A stretch of 64,000 nucleotides of DNA from FEN-1191 sp036490715 (GCA_036490715.1 DASXDL010000003.1:124001-188000), one strand, 5' to 3'; shown: positions 33,044 to 42,519, counted from the first letter of the stretch. Notes: a model not told the origin generated them from the sequence alone. Translations and numbers: made by a program.

Positions 33044-34842
33044 GCCGCACTGCCCTCCTCGGCCAGCATCGCTTCGGCGGCTCCAAACTGCAGCGCCGCC
33101 ACTCGCGCGTACAGCGCACTCGAGCGCATCAGTTGCGCGTGACTGCCGACCGCCGCCACGTGGCCGGCCTCGACCACGACGATGCGATCGGCCCGAAGTA
33201 CCGTGGCCAGCCGGTGCGCGATCACCAGCGTGGTGCGGCCACGCATTAGTTGGCCGAGCGCTGCCTGCACCAGTCGCTCCGACTCGGCATCGAGCGCGCT
33301 GGTGGCCTCGTCCAGCAGCAGAATCGGCGGATCCTTCAGGATGGCGCGCGCAATGGCGATGCGCTGTCGTTGTCCGCCGGACAAGCGCGTGCCCCGCTCG
33401 CCCAGAAAGGTGTCATAGCCGGCAGGCAACTGGCGCAGGAATTCGTCGGCCGCGGCCGCACTCGCCGCCGCCTGGATGTCGGCATCCGAGGCGCCGGGCC
33501 GGCCATAGCCGATATTGTCGCGGGCACTGGCGCCAAACAGCACCGTGTCCTGCGGCACCAGTCCGATCTGACGTCGCAGCTGCTCGGGATCAAGTTGCCG
33601 GATGTCCTGTCCGTCGATCGTAATTCGACCGCTCTCCGGATCATAGAATCGCAGCAGCAACTGGAACGTGGTGCTCTTGCCGGCACCCGAGGGGCCGACC
33701 ACCGCCACGGTTTCGCCGCTGTGCACCGCGAGCGTGTAGTCATCGAGCGCGCACATTTCCAAGCGCGACGGGTAACGAAATCGCACCTGCTCGAAGCCAA
33801 TGTCGCCGCGCACGCGCGTCGGCAACGCCAGCGGCCGCTCGGGCGCACGAATCGTCGGCGTGGCCGCCAGCAGCTCGGTCAGGCGCTCCATGGCGCCGGC
33901 CGCGCGCTGCACTTCGCCCCACATCTCGGTCAGTGCCGCCGCCGAGGTGCCGACGATGGCGGCGTACACGAAGAACTGGCTCAGCTGCCCCCAGGTCATG
34001 TCGTGGCTGAGCACGGCGTGTGCGCCGGTCCACAGTACCAAGGTGATGCCGCCGAAAATCAGCATGGTTCCCAGTCCGGTCAGTGCGGCGCGTACGCGCG
34101 AGCGACGGATTGCCGCGACGAAGCTGTCTTCGACCGTGCGTGCATAGCGCTGACTCTGCAGCTCCTCGAGGGTGAAGGCTTGAATGGTCTGCACCGCGTT
34201 GAGGGTCTCGTCGACTATGCTGCTGGTGTCGGCAATCCGATCCTGAGTGCTGCGCGAGAGCCGTCGTACGCGGCGGCCGATGATGATCATCGGGATCACC
34301 ACGATTGGCATCAGCACCAGCACCCAGATCGTTAGATGAGCGCTGGTGAGCGCCAGCATCACCAGTGCGCCGGCAAGGTTCAGCACCGAGCGCAGCGTGA
34401 TCGACAGGTTGACCCCGGTGATCGCCTGCACCAGGGTGGTATCGGCGGTCAGTCGCGACAGCACCTCGCCGATGCGGGTCACCTCGAAGAAGGTCGGATC
34501 CATGCGCACCACGCGCCGATACACCGCCTGGCGCAGGTCGGCCACGACGCGCTCCCCGAGCCAGGTCACCAGATAAAATCGCAGCGCCGCAAAGACCCCG
34601 AAGGCGACGGCGGCCAGCAGGAAGCCGGCCAAATAGCGGTTCAGCAGCTGCGGGTCGGCGGCGGTCAGTCCGTGATCGATCAATTGCCGCAGCGCGGCGG
34701 GCAGCGTCAGCATCGCGGCGGCCGCCAGCAGCAGCGCCGCCAGGGCGCCGGTCAACAACGCCCAATGCGGCGCCAGAAATGGCAGCAGCGCGCGCAGCGG
34801 TCGCAGCGACCGGACTCGCGGTCGATCTGTCATATCAGCCAT
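33040..34842 (-). CDS. ABC exporter half-transporter (MsbA/LmrA-like)
   Basis: 600 residues: six membrane helices in the first 320 residues, then an ATPase domain with Walker A GPSGAGKSTTF, signature LSGGQRQRIAIARA, Walker B ILLLDEATSALD and the switch His in LVIAHRLATV. It works as a homodimer exporting lipids or drugs. It is followed by the coupled GNAT gene. The substrate is not deducible. Confidence 0.92.
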   Translation of the reverse strand: MADMTDRPRVRSLRPLRALLPFLAPHWALLTGALAALLLAAAAMLTLPAALRQLIDHGLTAADPQLLNRYLAGFLLAAVAFGVFAALRFYLVTWLGERVVADLRQAVYRRVVRMDPTFFEVTRIGEVLSRLTADTTLVQAITGVNLSITLRSVLNLAGALVMLALTSAHLTIWVLVLMPIVVIPMIIIGRRVRRLSRSTQDRIADTSSIVDETLNAVQTIQAFTLEELQSQRYARTVEDSFVAAIRRSRVRAALTGLGTMLIFGGITLVLWTGAHAVLSHDMTWGQLSQFFVYAAIVGTSAAALTEMWGEVQRAAGAMERLTELLAATPTIRAPERPLALPTRVRGDIGFEQVRFRYPSRLEMCALDDYTLAVHSGETVAVVGPSGAGKSTTFQLLLRFYDPESGRITIDGQDIRQLDPEQLRRQIGLVPQDTVLFGASARDNIGYGRPGASDADIQAAASAAAADEFLRQLPAGYDTFLGERGTRLSGGQRQRIAIARAILKDPPILLLDEATSALDAESERLVQAALGQLMRGRTTLVIAHRLATVLRADRIVVVEAGHVAAVGSHAQLMRSSALYARVAALQFGAAEAMLAEEGSAA

Positions 34843-34926
34843 CGATACTGATCCTGGAACGGGAACTGCATGGAAGCGTGGCCCAGGTCATGTCTCCGGC
34901 ACAAGACACTGGTGCTGGGGCCCGGT

Positions 34927-34956
34927 TTGGCGGTACCGTCGAGCAGCCGATATTTA
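34927..34956 (+). promoter_or_regulatory. Possible promoter of the bactofilin operon
   Basis: TTGGCG (34,927-34,932), 18-base spacer, TATTTA (34,951-34,956), then a short leader with GGAGG before ATG 34,982. This is a tentative sequence match only. Confidence 0.35.
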
Positions 34957-34981
34957 TAAAGCATCTCTGGAGGAATCACCC

Positions 34982-35488
34982 ATGGCGCTTTGGAAGGAAC
35001 CCGGCTCGGCTTCGAGCCCGACCCCGAGCAGCAGCCCGGCTTCGAGCACTCCGACGACTGTCACCGAATTGCACAAGAGCAGCGATCATGCCGACAGCCC
35101 CCGCCGCACCACTGGTGCCAAGAGCAGCGTCGAGTCGGTGATCGCCGCCGAACTGACCATCGAAGGCAAGATTTCCGGCTCGGGCGATGTGCGGATTGCC
35201 GGCCGCTTCAAGGGCGACGTCCAGGTGGACGGTAACTTCCGCATCGATGCCGGCGCTCGCCTCGAAGGCCAGGTGCGCGCATCGGTCGTGGTTGTGGGCG
35301 GTGAGCTTCAAGGCAACGTCGACGCCGCCAAGCAGGTGGACGTGTTGAGCACCGGCATTGTCGTCGGCGATGTCAAAGCCGCGTCAATCACGGTAGCGGC
35401 CGGCGCGCGCATGCGTGGACACGTCGAGTTCGGTTGGGACGACAAGGTCGGCGCGGTGGAATTCAAGGGCAACACACGCTCGATATGA
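34982..35488 (+). CDS. Bactofilin (polymer-forming cytoskeletal protein)
   Basis: 168 residues. A flexible Ser/Pro-rich N-terminus is followed by the right-handed beta-helix domain (residues about 55-150): VIAAELTIEGKISGSGDVRI, GRFKGDV, LEGQVRASVVVVGGELQG, VGDVKAASITVAAGARMRG. Bactofilins polymerise without nucleotide and scaffold cell-shape or wall enzymes. Strong ribosome site GGAGGA. It is coupled to the next gene by ATGA. Confidence 0.93.
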   Translation: MALWKEPGSASSPTPSSSPASSTPTTVTELHKSSDHADSPRRTTGAKSSVESVIAAELTIEGKISGSGDVRIAGRFKGDVQVDGNFRIDAGARLEGQVRASVVVVGGELQGNVDAAKQVDVLSTGIVVGDVKAASITVAAGARMRGHVEFGWDDKVGAVEFKGNTRSI

Positions 35489-36027
35489 GTGCGCTGCGCT
35501 CGGGTACACCGGGTGCCACCCGCGTCTGCCCGCACTGCAAGGCGACCGTACTCGAGACCGCGGCGATCTGCCCGGGCTGCCGGCATCACCTGCGTTTCAA
35601 TACCGACGCCAGCCAGGTGGCGTCCGACGAGGACTACTGCGCGCTGAGTGTGGATGGCAGCATCTCGCACAAGGTGGCCAGTGAGCCGTGTGAGTATTTC
35701 GTGGTGCTGGATATCACCGACGAACGCGGCGACAAACTCACCCGCCAGGTGGTCGGGGTCGGCGTGCTGCAGGCCGGCGAAAAGCGCAATCTGCACGTGT
35801 CGGTGGGCATGCGACCGGTGCGTGCCCAGGCGGCGGTCAAGGCGCAGGCCAGCGCCGCGACCGCCTCGGCGAGCGTAAACCAACCGGCCGCTGCGGTCGC
35901 CCGCGTGATACCCCAGCCGGCGCCCGTGATCGATTCGCGACTGCAACCGCGTCCGCCCGGCAAACCTCCCGGCCCGGGAAGCAGCGGCGGCTCGCCACCG
36001 CGCTTCCGGAATTTTCGCAAACCCTGA
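35485..36027 (+). CDS. Zinc-ribbon protein coupled to bactofilin
   Basis: 180 residues starting MSALRSGTPGATRVCPHCKA. A CPHC...CPGC zinc ribbon (residues about 15-35) is followed by a beta domain (EYFVVLDITDERGDKLTRQVV) and a disordered Ala/Pro/Gly tail. The ATGA overlap implies co-translation with the bactofilin, so it may bind or regulate the filament. Function otherwise unknown. Confidence 0.75.
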   Translation: MSALRSGTPGATRVCPHCKATVLETAAICPGCRHHLRFNTDASQVASDEDYCALSVDGSISHKVASEPCEYFVVLDITDERGDKLTRQVVGVGVLQAGEKRNLHVSVGMRPVRAQAAVKAQASAATASASVNQPAAAVARVIPQPAPVIDSRLQPRPPGKPPGPGSSGGSPPRFRNFRKP

Positions 36028-36041
36028 ATCGCACCGCCCGG

Positions 36042-36818
36042 CTAGCCGTGATGCCCCTTGGGCTTGCGGAATTTCAATAAAAACCGGTCGGTCTTATCGT
36101 GCAGATCGAACACCTTGGCGGTGTGCGGATCATCGGCGCGGTGTAGCACGTTGCTGGATGACTGCAGCACGAATCCCACGCTGGTGACTTCCTTGACGAC
36201 CAGCTCCTGATCGATTCGGTGCAGCGTCTCGGTGTCGCGCGCGCCCGAGCCAGCCTCGGCGGCATGATCCTCGATCACAAATACGCCACCGGGCTTGAGC
36301 GCCTTGAAGATGGCGCTGTCCAAAGCATGGATGTCCGGCGGCCCAAACATCTTGTTATGCAGGTCGTGGTAATTCTCTGAGGTCCAGACCACGTCCAGGC
36401 CAGACGGCAGGCTAAAATCGGCCCCGTCCTTGCTGTCAGCGGTCACGTTGGTGCAGGGATTGGGCTGCACCTGATCATCCGCCGCCGGCGGATGCTCGGG
36501 CTTGATCACGCGGTTGATGCTGACGGCGTAGACGTGACCCTTGTCGCCCACCACGCGACAGAAGATGCGCGTGAAATAACCGCGGCCGGGCATCAGCTCC
36601 GCCACCTGGTCGCCCGGCTTGATGCCGGCAAACGCCGTGACCTGTGCCGGCAGGCGGTCGGCATCGCGGTCCAGGTCGCGCTGCGGCCGGGTCGGCTCGG
36701 CCAGCGCGGACTGCACATACGGCGGCGGCATCCGGCTCAGTCCGGCGTGGGCCGCGACGGCGACAAAGGCGAGCACCAGTACACCGGCACGCACGACATT
36801 CTTACGATGATTCCCCAT
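36042..36818 (-). CDS. Exported class I SAM methyltransferase-like protein
   Basis: 258 residues with a signal peptide (VLVLAFVAVAAHA). The Rossmann motif is PGDQVAELMPGRGYFTRIF; later motifs are VWTSENYHDLHNK and ALKPGGVFVIEDH. A methyltransferase fold outside the cytoplasm is unusual because SAM is cytoplasmic, but this exported family recurs in proteobacteria. The substrate is unknown. Confidence 0.85.
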   Translation of the reverse strand: MGNHRKNVVRAGVLVLAFVAVAAHAGLSRMPPPYVQSALAEPTRPQRDLDRDADRLPAQVTAFAGIKPGDQVAELMPGRGYFTRIFCRVVGDKGHVYAVSINRVIKPEHPPAADDQVQPNPCTNVTADSKDGADFSLPSGLDVVWTSENYHDLHNKMFGPPDIHALDSAIFKALKPGGVFVIEDHAAEAGSGARDTETLHRIDQELVVKEVTSVGFVLQSSSNVLHRADDPHTAKVFDLHDKTDRFLLKFRKPKGHHG

Positions 36819-36911
36819 GGTCTTTCTCTCCCCTTAGTCAGGTATGCCGGAGGCGGCACTGTGAATGCTCTAGACCGTCCCGAGTGAGCGAGGTTCACGG
36901 CTTTCCGAGGA

Positions 36912-38327
36912 TCACAGCATAGCCGATGGCACCCGCCCGCCCAGCGACAGCAGCAGCTGCACCGTGTCCTGCAGGCGCTGCGATTCGGCCCGCACCAGAC
37001 CCACTCGCGCCTGCTGGTTCTGGCGCTGGGCCTCCAGCACCTGCAACACCCCGCTGTTGCCGGCGCTGTAACTCTCTCGGGTCAGTTCGAGATTCTCGGC
37101 TGCGACCGATACCGCAGCTTGTTCGCTCGCTAGCAATTCTTGATCGTGCCCCAGGGCATCGAGGGAGTCGGCCACCTGGCCAAAGGCGCTCAGCACGATC
37201 TGCTCATAGTTGGCCTGGGAGCTGTTCATCGCGTCGATTGCGGCCTGCTTCCGGGCACGCAGCGCACCGTGATCGAACAGCGGTTGCGTCAGGCTGCCGG
37301 CCAGACCGCCGGCAGCACTGCTGGCCTCGAATAGGCTGCGTAGCTGGTTAGCCTGCAGGCTCGCGGTCGCCGTCAGACTGATCTGCGGATAGAGATTGGC
37401 GCTGGCGACGCCGACCGCGGCGGTGGCCGCGTGCAGGCGCGCCTCGGCCGCCTGGATATCGGGACGCCGATGCGCCAGCTCAGACGGCAAGGTCAGCGGC
37501 AGATGTTCGGGCGGATGAAACTCATCCAGTGAAAACTCCGTGGCCGGTGCGGCATCGGGCGTGCGCCCAACCAGCACCGCCAGCGCGTTGGTGGCGCTGC
37601 TGAGATCTCGCCGCAGCGGCGGCAGCAGCGCCTCATCGTTGGCAAGCTGGCTTTGGGCATTGACCACGTCGACGCGCGTGGCCGCGCCGTCAGTGAACGC
37701 GTCCTGTACCAGCTTCAGGTCGCGCCGGTCGTCCTCGAGCAGTGCCTGCAGATTGTCGATCTGGGCATGGGCGCTGGCCGCGGCCAGCGCCTGCATCGCG
37801 ACGTTACCGCTCAGGCTGAGCGCCGCGGCCTGCACTTCGTGCTGTTGCACTTCGGCCAGGGCGCGCTGCTGTTCGATCGTGCGATGGACGCCGCCGGCGA
37901 AATCAAAGGTGTAGCTGACGGCCGGTCCGATCGAGTAGTAAGTAAACGGCGGCAGGTGCTGTGGTCCAAGGAACGCAGCGCCGTATTTCTGGCGGCCAAT
38001 GCCGGCATCCAGATCGGCGTGCGGATAGCGGCCAGCCTCGGCCGCGTCGCTCAGCGCCTGCGCCTCGGCCAGGGTCGAGCGTGCCGCCGCCAGGGTTCGA
38101 TTGGCGGCCAGCGCCTCGCGAATCACCGCGTCCAGCTGGCTCGAATTCAGCAACAACCACCAGGCATCCGGCTCGGCCGCGCCGCCGGCGTCGACCGGTT
38201 CGGTCGTGTAGCGAGTCGCGCTGGGCGCGGCCGGTGCGACGAAGTCCGGTCCAGCGACGCAGCCGCTCACGATCAGGGTGAGCACCGCTGCCGGCCAGAT
38301 GCGCTGCGGGCTACTCCAGCGCGGCAT
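36912..38327 (-). CDS. Outer-membrane efflux lipoprotein, NodT/OprM family
   Basis: 471 residues. Lipobox VSGC at about residue 22 in a short signal, then VAGPDFVAPAAP, the usual start of NodT proteins. Long periodic helices and two OEP repeats (residues about 60-240 and 265-460) include LAHRRPDIQAAEARLHAATA. It forms the trimeric exit duct for the EmrAB pump; the gene overlaps emrB by 17 bases. Confidence 0.93.
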   Translation of the reverse strand: MPRWSSPQRIWPAAVLTLIVSGCVAGPDFVAPAAPSATRYTTEPVDAGGAAEPDAWWLLLNSSQLDAVIREALAANRTLAAARSTLAEAQALSDAAEAGRYPHADLDAGIGRQKYGAAFLGPQHLPPFTYYSIGPAVSYTFDFAGGVHRTIEQQRALAEVQQHEVQAAALSLSGNVAMQALAAASAHAQIDNLQALLEDDRRDLKLVQDAFTDGAATRVDVVNAQSQLANDEALLPPLRRDLSSATNALAVLVGRTPDAAPATEFSLDEFHPPEHLPLTLPSELAHRRPDIQAAEARLHAATAAVGVASANLYPQISLTATASLQANQLRSLFEASSAAGGLAGSLTQPLFDHGALRARKQAAIDAMNSSQANYEQIVLSAFGQVADSLDALGHDQELLASEQAAVSVAAENLELTRESYSAGNSGVLQVLEAQRQNQQARVGLVRAESQRLQDTVQLLLSLGGRVPSAML

Positions 38328-39840
38328 GTTTGACCTCCGCGCCAGCGGCGCGCGGACTGCGCACCAGCAGCAGCAACGGCAGCGACAGCAACGTCAGAAT
38401 CAGCATCAGCTGAAAGTCGTCCAGATAGGCGATCATGGCCGCCTGCCGGGTGACTCCGCGGTTGAGCGCCGCCAAGGCCTGCGCGCCGACGTAGCCGCCG
38501 AACGCATGATGCGCGGCGCCGAACTTGCTCACGTGCTCCGCCAGGGTCGCGTGCACCACCTGGGTATTGCGCACCATCAGACCCTGCACGGCCGAAATGC
38601 CGATGCTGCTGCCGACGTTGCGCACCAGATTGAACAGCGCGGTACCTTCGTTTCGAAATGACGGCCCCAGCGTGGCGAACGTCAGCGCTGCCATCGGCAC
38701 ATAGACGATGCCGACCCCCAGCCCCTGGATCGCGCCCGGCCACACGATCGATGACATATCGAACTGCATCGACAGCTGCGTCATCTGCCACATCGAGTAG
38801 GCGGTCAGCAGCAATCCCACGCCGATGATCAAGCGCACGTCAATGCGACCGACCAGCCGGCCGATGAACAGCATCGCCAGCAGCGTGCCGGCGCCACGCG
38901 GCACCATGACCAGGCCGGCCTGGAACACCGAGTAGCCCATCAGACCTTGCAGCAGCGGTGGCAGCAGCGCCAGCGTTGCAAACAGCACGATGCCGACCAC
39001 GAAGATCAGGATGTTGCCGGTGAGGAAATTGCGATCCTTGTACAGCGCCAGGTGGATGAATGGCTGGCGCGCGGTAAGCGTATGGGTGGCGAAAAGGTAG
39101 AACGCCAGCGCAGCGATCGCGGCTTCGATCTGGATCTCGCTGGAGTTGAACCAGTCCTTGAGCGGCCCGCGGTCCAGAAACACCTGCAGCGTGCCGACCG
39201 CGATGCTCAGCAGCGCGAAGCCGAAGAAATCGAAACTCTTGCGCGCGTGCTTGGTGTCCGGGAAATAGGCCAGCACTCCGAGCACCGCCAGCACCCCGAA
39301 CGGCACGTTGATGTAGAACACCCAGCGCCAGCTGTAGTTATCGGTGAGCCAGCCGCCGAGCATCGGCCCGAGCATCGGCCCGAGCACCACGCCGACGCCC
39401 CAGATCGCCATTGCCCGGCCGTGCTGATGCGACGGATAGGTGTCGAACAGCACCGCCTGCGACATCGGAATCAGTGCCGCGCCGCACAGCCCCTGCAGTA
39501 CCCGGAACAGCACGATCTGGTCGAGCGACAGCGCCGCGCCACACAGCGCCGAGGCCGCGGTGAAACCGACGATGGATCCGAGGAACAGCGGTTTACGTCC
39601 GAACCGGTCCGCCAGCCAGCCGGTCAGCGGCGTCATGATGGCGGCGGCCACGATGTACGAGGTCAGTACCCAGGTCATCTGATCCTGGGTGGCCGACAGA
39701 CTGCCCTGCATACGCGGCAGTGCGACGTTGGCGATGGTGTTATCGAGCGCTTGCAGAATCGAGGCAACCATCACCGTCAATGTGATCATGTTCCGGTGCG
39801 GCGTCGGGCTCACGCCGGCGTGGGCGACCTCGCTGCTCAT
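38311..39840 (-). CDS. emrB: MFS multidrug exporter EmrB-like
   Basis: 509 residues, 14 membrane helices. TM1 motif LDNTIANVALPRMQG, motif A GWLADRFGRKPLF, motif C LGPMLGPMLGGWL. It works with the EmrA fusion protein and an outer-membrane channel to expel hydrophobic drugs. It begins inside the emrA stop (TGATG). Confidence 0.93.
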   Translation of the reverse strand: MSSEVAHAGVSPTPHRNMITLTVMVASILQALDNTIANVALPRMQGSLSATQDQMTWVLTSYIVAAAIMTPLTGWLADRFGRKPLFLGSIVGFTAASALCGAALSLDQIVLFRVLQGLCGAALIPMSQAVLFDTYPSHQHGRAMAIWGVGVVLGPMLGPMLGGWLTDNYSWRWVFYINVPFGVLAVLGVLAYFPDTKHARKSFDFFGFALLSIAVGTLQVFLDRGPLKDWFNSSEIQIEAAIAALAFYLFATHTLTARQPFIHLALYKDRNFLTGNILIFVVGIVLFATLALLPPLLQGLMGYSVFQAGLVMVPRGAGTLLAMLFIGRLVGRIDVRLIIGVGLLLTAYSMWQMTQLSMQFDMSSIVWPGAIQGLGVGIVYVPMAALTFATLGPSFRNEGTALFNLVRNVGSSIGISAVQGLMVRNTQVVHATLAEHVSKFGAAHHAFGGYVGAQALAALNRGVTRQAAMIAYLDDFQLMLILTLLSLPLLLLVRSPRAAGAEVKHAALE

Positions 39841-40937
39841 CAGCGCTGCGCCAGCTGCTGCGTGGAGCCTCCGAACAGATGGCGGCGATGACCGGTGTCC
39901 ACCGTCACCTCGGCGCTCAGGCCGGCATGCAACGGCGTGGTCTCGCCGAAGTCCGCCGCCTGAAGCTGCAGCCGCACCGGCACCCGCTGCACCACCTTGA
40001 CCCAGTTGCCGGTCGCATTCTCCGGCGGCAGCAGCGAGAACTGTGCGCCGGTGCCGGGGCTCAGGCTGGCGACCCGCGCCTTGAAGTGATGCCCCGGGTA
40101 GGCGTCGATGCGGATCTCGGCCGGCTGCCCGGCGCGCATGTAGGTCAGGTCATCTTCCTTGAAGTTCGCTTCCACCCAGACGTCGCGGGTCGAGATCAGG
40201 CCGAATACCGGGGTCGAAGCGTTGATGTAGTCGCCCACCTGCAGCTGCTCGACCTTGGCTACGACGCCATCATCGGGAGCGTGGATAACGGTATAGGAGA
40301 GTTCCAGTTCGGCGCGATCGAGCGCGGCCTGCGCCTGCATCACCACCGGATGCTGATCGAGCGGCAGGTCGGGATTGCCGCCGAGCAACGCCAGTACGCT
40401 GCCGACCTGCTGCCGCGCCGAGGCCAGCTGTGATTGCGCCAGCTGCTGGGCGTGCTGCACCTGCTCGAACTGCGCCCGCGAACTGATACCGGATTGCAGC
40501 AGCCGCTGCTGGCGCTCGAGTTCATGCTGCTGATACGCGAGCGTGTCACGCGCCGCCGCCTGGTCAGCCAACTGATGCCGATAGGTCGCTTTCGCGGCGC
40601 CGATCTGCAGGCGCGCCGCGGCCAGCTTTGCCTGCGCCTCCTGCACCGCGATCCGAAATGGCCGATCGTCGAGCCGGAACAGGACATCGCCCCGATGCAC
40701 CAGCTGATTGTCGTGCACGTCGAGCTCCACGACCCGACCGGATACATTGGCGCTGATGGATGCTTGCGCCGCCTGCACCGAGGAGTCATCGGTGGATACG
40801 TAGCGGCCCGATGCCAGGTAATACCAGAGCCCGGCGACGACCGCGACCAATACGCCGCCGCCCATCAGCAGCCAGCGCCGTCGCACGGTGCGTCGCGCCG
40901 GTTCCAGATCGGTCGGCGGGTTCACTTGTGCGTCCAT
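39840..40937 (-). CDS. emrA: Membrane fusion protein EmrA-like
   Basis: 365 residues. One N-terminal membrane helix (WLLMGGGVLVAVVAGLWYYL), a barrel-sandwich hybrid domain split by a helical hairpin (residues about 95-200), then DDGVVAKVEQLQVGDYI and a beta-barrel. It bridges EmrB to the outer-membrane duct across the periplasm. Confidence 0.93.
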   Translation of the reverse strand: MDAQVNPPTDLEPARRTVRRRWLLMGGGVLVAVVAGLWYYLASGRYVSTDDSSVQAAQASISANVSGRVVELDVHDNQLVHRGDVLFRLDDRPFRIAVQEAQAKLAAARLQIGAAKATYRHQLADQAAARDTLAYQQHELERQQRLLQSGISSRAQFEQVQHAQQLAQSQLASARQQVGSVLALLGGNPDLPLDQHPVVMQAQAALDRAELELSYTVIHAPDDGVVAKVEQLQVGDYINASTPVFGLISTRDVWVEANFKEDDLTYMRAGQPAEIRIDAYPGHHFKARVASLSPGTGAQFSLLPPENATGNWVKVVQRVPVRLQLQAADFGETTPLHAGLSAEVTVDTGHRRHLFGGSTQQLAQR

Positions 40938-40939
40938 GA

Positions 40940-41413
40940 TTACCTGGGCTCTAGCTGCAGCAATGTCCCGTGCACCCGCTCGAGCAGATCGAGCAGCTGT
41001 TCGCGCTCGCTCTGGCTCAGCGGTCCGAGCGCTTCATGGCGCGCCTGATCCGCCAGCTTCCACATTCGACTGACGATCGGCCGCGCCTTGTCGCGCAGAT
41101 GCAGACGATGCGCGCGTCGGTCTTCAGGATCGGGACGGCGCTCGATCCACTCATCCTGCTGCATGCGATCGAGCGTGCGCACCAGCGTCATCGGATCGGT
41201 ATCGGTCAGTTCGGCCAGACGCGCCTGCGAGATGCCCTCGTTACGCGACAGATGCCCGAGTACCTTGCATTGCGACAGGGTCAGGTCGATCTCACGCGCA
41301 CGGCGCTCGAAGTGCTTGGCATACAGCTGGTAGACGTCGCGTACCAGGAAGCCGAAGTTGCGCAGTCGCTCGCTAGCGGACGAACCGTGCGGTTTGGACA
41401 GGGGGGTGCTCAC
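40940..41413 (-). CDS. MarR-family repressor of the efflux operon
   Basis: 157 residues with the MarR winged helix: LTLSQCKVLGHLSRNEGISQ, ARLAELTDTDPMTLVRTLDRM, then the wing ERRPDPEDRRAHRLHLRDK. It is the first gene of marR-emrA-emrB-nodT, 2 bases before emrA. A 26-bp palindrome just upstream is the probable operator. Ligand-induced release is the family norm. Confidence 0.93.
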   Translation of the reverse strand: MSTPLSKPHGSSASERLRNFGFLVRDVYQLYAKHFERRAREIDLTLSQCKVLGHLSRNEGISQARLAELTDTDPMTLVRTLDRMQQDEWIERRPDPEDRRAHRLHLRDKARPIVSRMWKLADQARHEALGPLSQSEREQLLDLLERVHGTLLQLEPR

Positions 41414-41417
41414 TGTC

Positions 41418-41443
41418 GATATAATAACTTATGATATTATATC
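41418..41443. promoter_or_regulatory. MarR operator upstream of the efflux operon
   Basis: A perfect inverted repeat GATATAATA, 8 bases, TATTATATC, starting 4 bases before the repressor ATG. It is strikingly AT-rich in this DNA, and the arms contain -10-like boxes, so binding would block transcription of its own operon. Confidence 0.85.
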
Positions 41444-41502
41444 TGTCAATGCCACCTGCGGCCGCCGCGGCGCGGGCCAAGCCACGCTGGCGTGGCCTGA
41501 AT

Positions 41503-42030
41503 CTAGCTTCGAAACTGCGCGATGCCTGCGGCGATCTCGCGCTTGGCTTCCTCCACCCCGCCCCAGCCGTCGACGCGCACCCACTTGCAGGGTTCCAGGT
41601 CCTTGTAGTGCTCGAAGAAGTGCTGGATCTGATGCAGACGCTGCGGGTGAATGTCCTCGTGCTTGAGCCAGTGACTGTAGATCGGCAGCACTTTGTCATC
41701 CGGCACCGCCAGCACCTTTGAGTCGGCGCCGGCATCGTCGATCATCTTCAGCAGCCCGAGAGGCCGGCAGCGCACCACCACGCCCACCACCAGCGCAAAC
41801 GGGGTGATCACCAGCACATCCACCGGGTCACCATCCGGCGCCTTGGTGCGCGGCACGTAGCCGTAGTTGCACGGGTAGTGCATCGCCGTGCCCATGAATC
41901 GATCGACAAACAGCGCGCCGGTCTCTTTATCGACCTCGTACTTGATCGGGTCGGCATTCATCGGGATTTCGATGATGACGTTGAAAATATCAGGCGCCGC
42001 GCTGCCCGGCGTGACCAGGTCGAGTCCCAT
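41503..42030 (-). CDS. ppa: Inorganic pyrophosphatase
   Basis: 175 residues from ATG 42,030 (GGAGG 5 bases upstream). Family I motifs: IIEIPMNADPIKYEVDK, FVDRFMGTAMHYPCNYGYVP and the catalytic DGDPVDVLVI (three Asp that bind Mg2+). It hydrolyses PPi in the cytoplasm. An in-frame longer start at 42,072 is less supported. Confidence 0.96.
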   Translation of the reverse strand: MGLDLVTPGSAAPDIFNVIIEIPMNADPIKYEVDKETGALFVDRFMGTAMHYPCNYGYVPRTKAPDGDPVDVLVITPFALVVGVVVRCRPLGLLKMIDDAGADSKVLAVPDDKVLPIYSHWLKHEDIHPQRLHQIQHFFEHYKDLEPCKWVRVDGWGGVEEAKREIAAGIAQFRS

Positions 42031-42175
42031 GTCTTCCTCCGTACGATGCGACCATCGTAACTGCGTACCCATGGAATAGGTTGAATAGCGGCTGAATGGC
42101 CGCGGCCGCCGTCACGTCATCTTTTTTGCCGCAGCCGCGTTGAGGGCCAACAGGAACAACTGTCGTGGAGAATGC

Positions 42176-42505
42176 ATGATGCTCAATCGAGGCAAGAAAG
42201 CCGCTTTGACGGCAGTACTGATGGCAGCGTTCACGCTCGGCGGCTGCGTGGTCACGGCGCGGCCCGAGTACGTGGGCGACACGGTGATGGTAGCCCCGCC
42301 TGCGCCGCAGGCCGAAGTGATCGGGGTAGCCCCGGCCCCCGGCTATATCTGGATGGGCGGCTACTGGGGCTGGGAAGGCGGCCGGCACGTGTGGGTTGGC
42401 GGCCACTGGGCCGAGGGTCGCGCCGGCTATCGCTGGGTGCCGCACCGCTGGGTGCGCAGCGGTGGCGGCTGGCGACTGGCGGCCGGACACTGGCAGCGCC
42501 GCTGA
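42176..42505 (+). CDS. YXWGXW-type repeat lipoprotein
   Basis: 109 residues; signal and lipobox FTLGGC at about residue 24. The mature part has repeats rich in aromatic residues and Gly: YIWMGGYWGWEG, HVWVGGHWAEG, YRWVPHRWVRSG and GHWQRR. These YxWxxGxW repeats are common in small envelope lipoproteins of unknown role. It is followed by a strong hairpin terminator. Confidence 0.85.
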   Translation: MMLNRGKKAALTAVLMAAFTLGGCVVTARPEYVGDTVMVAPPAPQAEVIGVAPAPGYIWMGGYWGWEGGRHVWVGGHWAEGRAGYRWVPHRWVRSGGGWRLAAGHWQRR

Positions 42506-42519
42506 CCTTAAGGCAGACC

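Noticed and set aside
38947..39891. A 314-codon plus-strand frame rich in His, Arg and Gln
   Set aside because: Shadow of emrB on the other strand.
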